NCBI GenBank assembly: GCA_950069165.1
Contig: CATMIT010000049.1
Span: 1-11,134 of the forward strand
DNA length: 11,134 bases
Direction: 5' to 3'
Source: an uncultured Flavobacteriales bacterium
GTDB lineage: Bacteria; Bacteroidota; Bacteroidia; Flavobacteriales; BACL11
Shown here: in pieces, positions 1 through 6,313 of the stretch
How the letters are laid out: every line of letters starts with the position of its first letter
How positions within the stretch are numbered: the first letter of the stretch is position 1
Made by a program: the position numbers and the translations under genes
The notes under the pieces: model-generated
Databases searched by the model: none
What the model saw: only the letters and a program-made list of their open reading frames with translations
Told to the model about the DNA's origin: nothing

Positions 1-326
1 CGAAAAACCGTTCCACCTACAATATTACGAATCGTTCCATTGGGTGAGCGCCACATTTTTTTTAGCCCAAACTCCTCTACTCTTTGCTCGTCTGGAGTAA
101 TAGTCGCACATTTAATTCCTACCTTATATTTTTTGATGGCCTCAGCTGCATCAATAGTAATTTGATCATTAGTTGCATCACGGCTTTCTATTCCTAAATC
201 ATAATATTTTATATCCAAATCCAAATAGGGGAAAATGAGTTTATCCTTAATAAACTGCCAAATAATTCTTGTCATTTCATCTCCATCCAATTCTACAATC
301 GGATTATCCACTTTTATTTTACTCAT
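1..326 (-). CDS. icd: NADP-dependent isocitrate dehydrogenase, eukaryotic-like homodimeric type (N-terminal part; runs off the left edge)
   Basis: Oxidatively decarboxylates isocitrate to 2-oxoglutarate in the cytoplasmic TCA cycle, reducing NADP+. Only the first 108 residues are in the window, about a quarter of the roughly 400-residue family. The start is ATG at 326-324. The residues align without gaps with human IDH1 as I remember it: GDEMTRIIW (15-23), LIFPY (30-34), DLGIESRDATNDQ (43-55), KCATITPDE (72-80), SPNGTIRN (94-101) and GGTVF (104-108). Substrate-site positions K72, T77, S94, N96 and R100 are all present with the same numbering, so the enzyme should be active if the rest is intact. 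It starts 34 bp after the M16 protease stop and has a candidate promoter in that gap, so it may be read from dnaX or on its own. The family call is firm. NADP rather than NAD use is inferred from the family, because the cofactor-specificity residues lie outside the window. Confidence 0.95.
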   Translation of the reverse strand, partial: MSKIKVDNPIVELDGDEMTRIIWQFIKDKLIFPYLDLDIKYYDLGIESRDATNDQITIDAAEAIKKYKVGIKCATITPDEQRVEEFGLKKMWRSPNGTIRNIVGGTVF

Positions 327-348
327 GCTGTTTATTTTTAATCGGCTG

Positions 349-356
349 CAAAACTA
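349..356 (-). promoter_or_regulatory. Candidate -7 promoter element for isocitrate dehydrogenase
   Basis: On the minus strand TAGTTTTG matches the Bacteroidota -7 consensus TAnnTTTG and is followed by CAGCC. It lies about 22 nt upstream of the ATG at 326, a plausible leader length. I see no convincing TTG/TTTG -33 element at 19-21 bp spacing, so the site is weaker than the rpsF promoter. Confidence 0.4.
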
Positions 357-360
357 GTAA

Positions 361-3285
361 TTAGTAACCAAATACATCCTCTAAGGTTAAGTGTTTTATT
401 TTGCCATATTGTCTCAGTACATCTAATTTCAAGTCTTTATTTCCTAAAACCATAATGGTATAATTATCATTTTTGATGTAACTATTATGGAAATTACTTA
501 AATCATCCATAGTGAAATTTGGAACTGCCTCATACACATCTTTTCGGATGTCATGATTCACTCCCATTTTTTTAGCTTTCTCGTATTCCGTTAAAATTCG
601 TGATTTCGTCAATCTCTCTGTTCTTATTTTCTGAATTACCCCCTCCTGAGCGCTTTCCATATTGCTTGCTGATTGTGGCATTTCAGTTAGCAAATCCATC
701 ATTCCTTTCATTGCCTCTTCTAATTTATCAGCTTGTGTGCCAATATAGGAAAAAGAATAATGCGAATGTTCTGCATCTTTTGGTGTAGTGTATGTACTAT
801 ATACCGAATAAGCCAGTGCTTTGGATTCTCTTAATTCTTGGAAAATAATGGAACTCATCCCGCCACCAAAATAAGAATTATGAAAGGAAATAATTGGAAT
901 ATCAGCTGTTTTTAGTTTGCTCCCTTTTGCCAAAAACAAAACTTCTGCTTGCTTCATGTCATAATCTAGCACATAAACAGTATTTGAATTGATATCCAAC
1001 TGCTCAAATTTGTTGTGTTTAGAAAGTGGATTTAAAGCTGTAGTATTGTTATGCAAATTACTTAAATTTTCATTCAAATCTGAAAGGGAAGATGGTCCAT
1101 AATACAAAACTCTATGCTCATCTTTGGTTAAGGAATGAATAATATCTACTAATTGCTTGGCAGTGGTATTTTCTATTTCCTCATCAGAAAGGACATTGGT
1201 AAAAGAGGAATTTTTGCCATATTTGGCATAAGCGCCCATTGCCCTAAAAAGAATAGTTTGCTTGTTGAGTTTTGCATCCGCTCGTTTTTTGAGCATATCC
1301 ATTTTAAGGTTTGTAAGTGCCTCTTCATCCACAATTGCATTTGCCAATACATCTTCCATAAGCGTTACAGCTTTCTCGAAATTTTCATTCAAACCATTTA
1401 ATGAAATCTTTATTTTTTCCGAATTACAACTTACATTCATCTCACAACCGATTTTATAAAACTTTTCTTGTTTTTGGCTTGGAGAAATCTCAGTTGTCCC
1501 CAAATATTTCAAGTATTCTACTGCCATTTTGAATTTAGGATTATCATTGCTTCCTTTTTCAATAATATAGTCCAATTTGAAAATATCATTTTCCGTGTTT
1601 TCTTTATACAAAACCTCTACTTCACCTATATTTGATTTTTGAATATCTGTTTCAAAATTCAAGAAAACTGGCTCAATTTCATTTACCTCTTCATCCATTA
1701 TTGAAGATAGAAAATCAGATTGAGAAGTTCTGTTCACATCAACAGGAGTTATTTTTGGTTTTGCAACCTTCATAACCGACTCATCAATTCCTTGATGCTT
1801 ATAAACAACTACATAATTATTTCTATAATACTGATTTGCAAAGTCTATAATATCTTGCTTTGTCAGTTTAGCCATCTCATTAATTTCATTAGTAAAGTCT
1901 TCCCAGGGCAAGTCTAAGGTAAACGACTCCACAAATTCGCCTGCTCTTCCGTTATTACTTTCATATTTCTTGATTTGTTCTAATTTAAAATCATTAATAA
2001 TTGCCGGAATTAACCAATCCGGGAAATCACCATTTTTCACTTTCTCAATTTCAGCTAATAGTAAATCTTTTACTTCTTCTAATTTTTGATCTTTCTTTGG
2101 ACTTCCATAAAATCCGTGCATTGAATAATCTTTAAGTATATGCGGAAAACAACCTCCACCAATTATTTTTTGCTCTTGATTCAGATTTAAATCAATCAAG
2201 CCTGCATTGCTATTTGAAAGAATCATATCTGTCAATCTTAGCTTATTGGTAGTTTCAGAATCTGCCCCGGGGAAACGAAACCCAACATACAGTCTCTCAG
2301 CCTCAGGTCCATATACATCTTTAATGATTGGTTCCTTTATTTCATCCTCCTTAGCCACATCAAAAATAGGATCTTCTTTTCTTTCAAATCCGCCAAAATA
2401 TTTATCAATTAATTTGATGGTTTCGTCAAAATCAAAATCCCCAGAAAGACAAATTGCCATATTATTTGGTACATAATTTTTATGATAAAATTTATTAATC
2501 TCAATTAATGAAGGATTCTTAAGATGTGCAATTGTACCAATAGTTGTTTGCGTTCCGTACTGATGCTTTTCAAACAAGCTAGCCATTAGAGCCTCAAACA
2601 TTTTTCTTCCATCACTATCCAAACCTCTGTTTTTTTCCTCATAAACAGTTTCTAGTTCCGTATGGAAAAGACGTAAAACCGGATTACGGAATCGTTCAGC
2701 TTCAATTTTCAACCATTTTTCCATCTGATTGGATGGTACATCATTTACATAAACCGTTTTTTCATTAGAGGTATAAGCATTTGTCCCTTTTGCCCCAATA
2801 CCGCCAAGCATTTTATCGTATTCATTGGCAATAGCAAATTTTGCTGCTTCCCCTGAAATAGAATCAATTTGATTCCAAACCCTTTCTCTATTAATAGTAT
2901 CTGTCATTGCTATGGAGCGATACTCCTCATAAAGTAACTCAATCTTATCCAAGAGAGGTTTTTCCTTTTCATAATCCAAACTTCCAAATGTGTCTGTTCC
3001 TTTAAACAACATGTGCTCCAAATAATGCGCTAATCCAGTTGCATCAGCAGGGTCGTTTTTACTACCAGCTTTTATGGCAATATTGGTTTGAATCCTTGGT
3101 GCATCTTTATAAACCGTTAAATATACTTTCAAGCCATTCTCCAAGGTGTAAATTCTTGCATTTAAGGGATCATTTTTAGCGGTTTCATATCTGTTCTCTA
3201 TTTTCTTCATCTCTTTTAGTTGATTAATAATTAGTAGTGCTAATACAACTGCTACTAAAATAATGGTTAATGTTTTTTTATTCAT
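361..3285 (-). CDS. M16 family (pitrilysin/insulinase-like) zinc metalloprotease, membrane anchored
   Basis: A 974-residue two-halved protease, close to the usual length of single-chain pitrilysins. A hydrophobic segment at residues 6-20 follows MNKK. With no lipobox cysteine it is probably an uncleaved N-terminal anchor, with the enzyme in the periplasm. The active half carries the inverted zinc motif H87-Y-L-E90-H91 (H-x-x-E-H); E217, in the E-x6-E helix 210-217, is the likely third zinc ligand. The second half has lost the zinc motif (AVEYL at 588-592 occupies the place) but keeps GGGMSS (807-812) and the R819-x6-Y826 pair that in insulysin-type enzymes binds substrate. This is the expected layout of one catalytic and one non-catalytic half. 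The ATG at 3285 is 11 bp after the dnaX stop, in an A-rich tract with no SD, so co-transcription with dnaX is likely. Its substrate is unknown. Family assignment is very secure; location is inferred. Confidence 0.93.
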   Translation of the reverse strand: MNKKTLTIILVAVVLALLIINQLKEMKKIENRYETAKNDPLNARIYTLENGLKVYLTVYKDAPRIQTNIAIKAGSKNDPADATGLAHYLEHMLFKGTDTFGSLDYEKEKPLLDKIELLYEEYRSIAMTDTINRERVWNQIDSISGEAAKFAIANEYDKMLGGIGAKGTNAYTSNEKTVYVNDVPSNQMEKWLKIEAERFRNPVLRLFHTELETVYEEKNRGLDSDGRKMFEALMASLFEKHQYGTQTTIGTIAHLKNPSLIEINKFYHKNYVPNNMAICLSGDFDFDETIKLIDKYFGGFERKEDPIFDVAKEDEIKEPIIKDVYGPEAERLYVGFRFPGADSETTNKLRLTDMILSNSNAGLIDLNLNQEQKIIGGGCFPHILKDYSMHGFYGSPKKDQKLEEVKDLLLAEIEKVKNGDFPDWLIPAIINDFKLEQIKKYESNNGRAGEFVESFTLDLPWEDFTNEINEMAKLTKQDIIDFANQYYRNNYVVVYKHQGIDESVMKVAKPKITPVDVNRTSQSDFLSSIMDEEVNEIEPVFLNFETDIQKSNIGEVEVLYKENTENDIFKLDYIIEKGSNDNPKFKMAVEYLKYLGTTEISPSQKQEKFYKIGCEMNVSCNSEKIKISLNGLNENFEKAVTLMEDVLANAIVDEEALTNLKMDMLKKRADAKLNKQTILFRAMGAYAKYGKNSSFTNVLSDEEIENTTAKQLVDIIHSLTKDEHRVLYYGPSSLSDLNENLSNLHNNTTALNPLSKHNKFEQLDINSNTVYVLDYDMKQAEVLFLAKGSKLKTADIPIISFHNSYFGGGMSSIIFQELRESKALAYSVYSTYTTPKDAEHSHYSFSYIGTQADKLEEAMKGMMDLLTEMPQSASNMESAQEGVIQKIRTERLTKSRILTEYEKAKKMGVNHDIRKDVYEAVPNFTMDDLSNFHNSYIKNDNYTIMVLGNKDLKLDVLRQYGKIKHLTLEDVFGY

Positions 3286-3296
3286 TTTTTTGGTTT

Positions 3297-5021
3297 TTAA
3301 AAGTCAAAATCGAGTCCTAACTTCTCTCTTAGCGTATTCAAATTAGGATTGTCTTTTGCCATTTGTTCATATTTATCTTTATTTGTATAAGGTACTCTTT
3401 CCTTATTATTTTCTTGAATTTTTGTGATTACTTCAATAGCATCATTTTCTAATTTTTTTCTTAAATACTCATGCAAATCTATTTTTTCTTTTTCAATTAC
3501 TATTTCTTGCGATTTATTACTTATTAAAATCTCCACTTGATTACCCTCTTTTAAAACAGGATAATTCATATCCAGTGTGGTTGCAAAATTAGATTTTCCT
3601 TTTTCCTTTTGAATACTTATATACTCCTGCCAAACCTTTTGTAATTGCTCATTGTTAAATTCATTTTTCTTCTTGTCTTTTATTGTCTCTTGCCTTTGCT
3701 CTTCTTTTAGCGGGTCAGGCAAATCAGAAATGGAAATCAGTTGGGGTATTTTGCTGTTCTGTTTCTCAATTTCTACCCCATTAGTTTGCGTTTGTTTTGG
3801 CTTTTCTATTAGCACTTCTACTTTTTGCTCCTCTTTTTTTATTTCCGTAATGGCATCAGCAACCACTTTCTCCTGTTTCGGACTTGAAGTTGGAAGTTTT
3901 ATACTATTAGTTGTTTTTTTTTTCAACTCTTCAGTACCAATACTACACAATTTCATTAAAGTCAGTTCCACCAAAAGTTGTTGATTTTTGCTTGTTTTAT
4001 ATTGCACATCACATTTATTGCAAATATCCAATGCTTTCAGTAAAAAGGTTTGCTCACAGCTGTTTGATTGCTCCAAATATTGCTGTTTTAGTGCCTTTCC
4101 TTTTTCTAAAAGTACAAGCGTTTCCTTATCTTTTGATACCAGCAAATCTCTAAAATGAGAAGCAAGTCCGTTTATGAAATGATGGCCATCAAAACCATTT
4201 TCTAGAATTTTATTAAAAGTAAGTAGTGCATTGGAAATATCTTGCTCCAAAATAGAATTTGTTATTTTGAAATAATAATCATGATCCAAAATATTCAAGT
4301 TCTCAATTACTGATTTATAAGTTATTCCTTTTGAAAAGCTTGCTAATCTATCAAAGATGGAAAGAGAATCTCTTAATGAGCCATCCGATTTTTGCGCAAT
4401 AATATGTAGTGCATCTTGCTCGGCTGATATGTTCTCACTTTCGGCAACAAAAGTTAAATGACTCACAATGTCGTCTGTACTGATTCTCTTAAAATCAAAA
4501 ATCTGACATCTAGATAAAATAGTAGGAATTATTTTGTGTTTTTCTGTGGTCGCTAAAATAAAAATAGCGTGGCTTGGCGGTTCTTCCAATGTTTTAAGGA
4601 AAGCATTAAAAGCAGCAGAGGAGAGCATATGCACCTCATCAATAATATATATGTTATAGTTGCCAACTTGCGGAGCAAAGCGAACTTGATCTACCAAATT
4701 TCGGATATCATCCACCGAATTATTAGATGCAGCATCCAACTCATGAATATTAAAAGAGTTCGACTCATTAAAAGAAGTACAGGACTCACAACTATTGCAA
4801 GGCTCTATTTTTTCGTTTATGTTTTGGCAATTGATTGTTTTGGCTAAAATCCGAGCACAAGTAGTTTTGCCCACTCCTCTTGGCCCACAAAAAAGGAAAG
4901 ATTGTGCCAAATGATTTTCAGAAATTGCATTGGTTAGGGTTGTTGTAATAGCCGATTGCCCTACTACCTGCTTAAAAGTAGTTGGTCTATATTTTCTGGC
5001 TGATACAATGAATTCTCCCAT
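3297..5021 (-). CDS. dnaX: DNA polymerase III subunit gamma/tau (clamp loader ATPase)
   Basis: ATPase subunit of the clamp loader that opens and loads the beta sliding clamp. The chosen start is the ATG at 5021, giving 574 residues beginning MGEFIVSARKYRP, the usual DnaX N-terminus. The frame stays open for 45 more codons upstream, but that stretch is AT-rich, hydrophobic in translation and contains the candidate promoter. Visible motifs: Walker A GPRGVGKT (46-53), zinc module C65, C75, C78, C81, Walker B IIDEVH (126-131), sensor 1/arginine finger region with SRC (170-172), and sensor 2 GSLRD (214-218). The conserved core and collar domain end near residue 365. A Lys/Glu/Gln-rich linker (about 367-475) follows, then a C-terminal domain (about 480-574) that should be tau-specific. 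An A10 run encodes K367-K369 exactly at the core/linker border (see findings). First gene of a probable dnaX-M16 protease unit, divergent from rpsF. Confidence 0.97.
   Translation of the reverse strand: MGEFIVSARKYRPTTFKQVVGQSAITTTLTNAISENHLAQSFLFCGPRGVGKTTCARILAKTINCQNINEKIEPCNSCESCTSFNESNSFNIHELDAASNNSVDDIRNLVDQVRFAPQVGNYNIYIIDEVHMLSSAAFNAFLKTLEEPPSHAIFILATTEKHKIIPTILSRCQIFDFKRISTDDIVSHLTFVAESENISAEQDALHIIAQKSDGSLRDSLSIFDRLASFSKGITYKSVIENLNILDHDYYFKITNSILEQDISNALLTFNKILENGFDGHHFINGLASHFRDLLVSKDKETLVLLEKGKALKQQYLEQSNSCEQTFLLKALDICNKCDVQYKTSKNQQLLVELTLMKLCSIGTEELKKKTTNSIKLPTSSPKQEKVVADAITEIKKEEQKVEVLIEKPKQTQTNGVEIEKQNSKIPQLISISDLPDPLKEEQRQETIKDKKKNEFNNEQLQKVWQEYISIQKEKGKSNFATTLDMNYPVLKEGNQVEILISNKSQEIVIEKEKIDLHEYLRKKLENDAIEVITKIQENNKERVPYTNKDKYEQMAKDNPNLNTLREKLGLDFDF
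3914..3923 (-). other. A10 homopolymer in dnaX, candidate slippage/frameshift site
   Basis: Ten consecutive T on the plus strand are ten A in the dnaX mRNA, read TTG AAA AAA AAA ACA in frame (L366-K-K-K-T370). It is the longest homopolymer I find in the window. A -1 shift, or an mRNA with one extra A, reads AAC AAC TAA TAG, giving two tandem stops and a product of 371 residues. One A fewer reads CAA CTA ATA GTA TAA and gives 373 residues. Both products would keep the ATPase and collar domains and lose the tau tail. I see no strong stem-loop just downstream, which suits transcriptional slippage better than ribosomal frameshifting. The function is inferred. Confidence 0.5.
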
Positions 5022-5047
5022 AAAAATAATTTCGAAATTAAGAAAAA

Positions 5048-5055
5048 CAAAAGTA
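5048..5055 (-). promoter_or_regulatory. Candidate -7 promoter element for dnaX
   Basis: TACTTTTG on the minus strand fits TAnnTTTG and ends 26 nt before the ATG at 5021. This placement supports that start over the longer open frame. No clear -33 TTG is seen at the standard spacing. Confidence 0.4.
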
Positions 5056-5101
5056 ACATTTCTAACGAAAAAAGGGTAAAAAAATATTACAAAACACTTC
5101 C

Positions 5102-5131
5102 TTGCTGATTTAATTAGTTTTGTTAGATTTG
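5102..5131 (+). promoter_or_regulatory. Promoter of the rpsF-rpsR-rplI operon (-33 TTG, 19 bp, -7 TAGATTTG)
   Basis: TTG at 5102-5104 and TAGATTTG at 5124-5131 are separated by exactly 19 bp, matching the Bacteroidota sigma-ABfr-type consensus. Transcription would begin a few bases after 5131, leaving a leader of about 30 nt before the rpsF ATG at 5168. It lies back to back with the dnaX promoter. The CAGCC that follows the -7 box is shared with the isocitrate dehydrogenase candidate. Confidence 0.7.
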
Positions 5132-5167
5132 CAGCCCAAAATTTATTATTAACCAAAAAAGGAAAAA

Positions 5168-5530
5168 ATGAACAATTACGAAACCGTTTTCATTATGAAT
5201 CCCGTCTTGTCTGATGAGCAGATGAGGGAAACGGTAAAAAAGTTTACAAAAACCCTGAAAAACCACAAAGCCAAAATTGGCAATGAGGAATATTGGGGAT
5301 TAAAAAAATTGAAGTATACTATCCAAAAGAAAAATACTGGATTTTACTACTTCATAGAATTTGAGGCAGAAGGCGATATTATTGCTGATTTGGAAGTTCA
5401 ATTCAAAAGAGATGAGCGCATCATGAGATGGCTAACCGTTCGCTTGGACAAATATTCCATAGCATATGCCGATAGAAGAAGAAAGAGATTAAGTGCTAAC
5501 AAAAAAGAAAAGGAGGAAGTTACATCATGA
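5168..5530 (+). CDS. rpsF: 30S ribosomal protein bS6
   Basis: Protein of the 30S platform that pairs with bS18 and contacts the central domain of 16S rRNA. The 120 residues begin MNNYETVFIMNP, the typical bS6 start, followed by a short ferredoxin-like protein. The recognisable middle runs YWGLKKLKYTIQKKNTGFYY (42-61), and RDERIMRWLTVRL lies near residues 81-93. A charged tail (RRRKRLSANKKEKEE) ends the protein. The codons for that tail also form the SD of rpsR, and the rpsF stop overlaps the rpsR start (ATGA). A modest AAGGA lies 5-9 nt upstream of the start. First gene of a three-gene ribosomal operon whose order, rpsF-rpsR-rplI, is widely conserved. No insertion or truncation is seen. Confidence 0.98.
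   Translation: MNNYETVFIMNPVLSDEQMRETVKKFTKTLKNHKAKIGNEEYWGLKKLKYTIQKKNTGFYYFIEFEAEGDIIADLEVQFKRDERIMRWLTVRLDKYSIAYADRRRKRLSANKKEKEEVTS
5510..5516 (+). promoter_or_regulatory. Strong Shine-Dalgarno sequence of rpsR
   Basis: AAGGAGG lies inside the last codons of rpsF and 10 nt before the rpsR ATG at 5527, and is fully complementary to the usual anti-SD. This is notable because other starts here (isocitrate dehydrogenase, the protease, dnaX, aconitase, the permease) lack an SD, as is usual for Bacteroidota. The bases also encode Lys-Glu-Glu of the bS6 tail, so coding constraint alone could explain them. Confidence 0.6.
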
Positions 5531-5808
5531 GTAAATTCAATAAAGCAAAATCTGAGATAAGATATCTTTCACCGGTTGATATCGACAAAAGAAATAGAGA
5601 TAAATATTGCCGTTTCAAAAAAATGGGAATAAAATATATCGATTATAAAGACCCTGACTTTTTGATGCGTTTTTTGAACGAGCAAGGGAAAATTCTTCCA
5701 AGAAGACTTACTGGAACATCCTTAAAATTCCAAAGAAGATTATCAGTTGCGGTAAAGCGTGCGCGACAAATTGCATTATTGCCCTATGTTGGCGATTTAT
5801 TAAAATAA
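5527..5808 (+). CDS. rpsR: 30S ribosomal protein bS18
   Basis: Small 30S platform protein that binds 16S rRNA as a heterodimer with bS6. The 93 residues contain the bS18 signature: YRD-like DKYCRFKK (25-32), a D-Y-K-D stretch (38-41), FLNEQGKILPRRLTGTS (49-65) and the basic helix FQRRLSVAVKRARQIALLPY (68-87). The length is normal for the family. The single Cys at 28 gives no sign of the four-Cys zinc form. The start overlaps the rpsF stop (ATGA), so translational coupling is expected, and a strong SD precedes it. In Bacteroidota bS18, with bS6 and bS21, forms the pocket that hides the 16S rRNA 3' tail; this is established for Flavobacterium ribosomes and not visible in this sequence. Confidence 0.98.
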   Translation: MSKFNKAKSEIRYLSPVDIDKRNRDKYCRFKKMGIKYIDYKDPDFLMRFLNEQGKILPRRLTGTSLKFQRRLSVAVKRARQIALLPYVGDLLK

Positions 5809-5816
5809 TAAGAGCT

Positions 5817-6260
5817 ATGAAAGTTATATTAAAAGAAAATATCGAAAAATTGGGCTTTGCAGATGAAGTTGTAAAGGTAAAAAATGGCTTTGCCAGAAAT
5901 TTTTTAATTCCAAAAGGAAAAGCCGTTATTGCTACCGATTCGGCTGTGAAAGTCTTGGAAGAAAAACTAAGACAACAATCAGGTAAAGAAGAGAAAGTAG
6001 TTGCAGATGCTAATAGTATTGCGGAAGTAATTTCTAATCTGGATATAAAAGTAAAAGCAAAAGTAGCGGAAGATGGACAAAAGCTTTTTGGCTCTGTTAC
6101 AACCATTCAGTTTACTGATGCATTAGAAGCACTTGGCCATGAAATTGACAAACGATTTGTAAAACTTATTACAATTAAAGAAGTGGGGAAATATGAGGCA
6201 GAAGTTCGCCTTCATAGAAGTGTAAGTGTAACAGTACCTTTTGAGGTTATTGCAGAATAA
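5817..6260 (+). CDS. rplI: 50S ribosomal protein bL9
   Basis: Elongated 50S protein that binds 23S rRNA near the L1 stalk base and helps maintain reading frame. The 147 residues match the usual length. The N-terminal RNA-binding domain carries the L9 signature: GFADEVVKVKNGFARNFLIP (13-32), followed by KGKA (33-36). A charged connecting helix spans about residues 41-75 (VLEEKLRQQSGKEEK), and the C-terminal domain (about 80-147) includes GQKLFGSVT. Eight bases separate it from rpsR, with only a weak AGAG upstream, so it is the last gene of the rpsF operon. A strong hairpin terminator begins 22 bp after its stop codon. Confidence 0.98.
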   Translation: MKVILKENIEKLGFADEVVKVKNGFARNFLIPKGKAVIATDSAVKVLEEKLRQQSGKEEKVVADANSIAEVISNLDIKVKAKVAEDGQKLFGSVTTIQFTDALEALGHEIDKRFVKLITIKEVGKYEAEVRLHRSVSVTVPFEVIAE

Positions 6261-6282
6261 TTAAATTCTAAAATAAATGATT

Positions 6283-6313
6283 AAAAGCCCTTTCAATTGA
6301 AAGGGCTTTTTTT
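6283..6313. terminator. Bidirectional rho-independent terminator between rplI and the ABC permease
   Basis: A perfect 12-bp inverted repeat has arms at 6283-6294 and 6299-6310, core GCCCTTTC / GAAAGGGC, and an AATT loop. On the plus strand the stem runs into seven T (6307-6313). On the minus strand the four A at 6283-6286 read as T. It sits between convergent genes and can serve both; its right end abuts the permease stop codon at 6312-6314. Confidence 0.88.

Noticed and set aside
3834..3840. A second slippery-like heptamer (A AAA AAA followed by G) in dnaX
   Set aside because: The -1 frame after it stays open for many codons and it lies inside the linker, so it lacks the early-stop signature seen at the A10 run.
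5022..5156. A 45-codon N-terminal extension of DnaX in frame up to an ATG at 5156
   Set aside because: The translation is unlike any DnaX N-terminus, the DNA holds the dnaX promoter candidate and nearly reaches rpsF, and MGEFIVSARKYRP at 5021 is the canonical start.
5132..5167. bS6:bS18 autoregulatory mRNA leader motif (bulged CCG hairpin) upstream of rpsF
   Set aside because: The predicted leader is only about 30 nt, A-rich, has no CCG and no stable hairpin; a CCG inside the rpsF coding start is not in the described context.
5708..6106. A 132-codon open frame antisense to rpsR/rplI
   Set aside because: It is a shadow: rpsR and rplI are unmistakable on the plus strand and the antisense translation is low-complexity Ser/Phe/Thr-rich with no recognisable domain.
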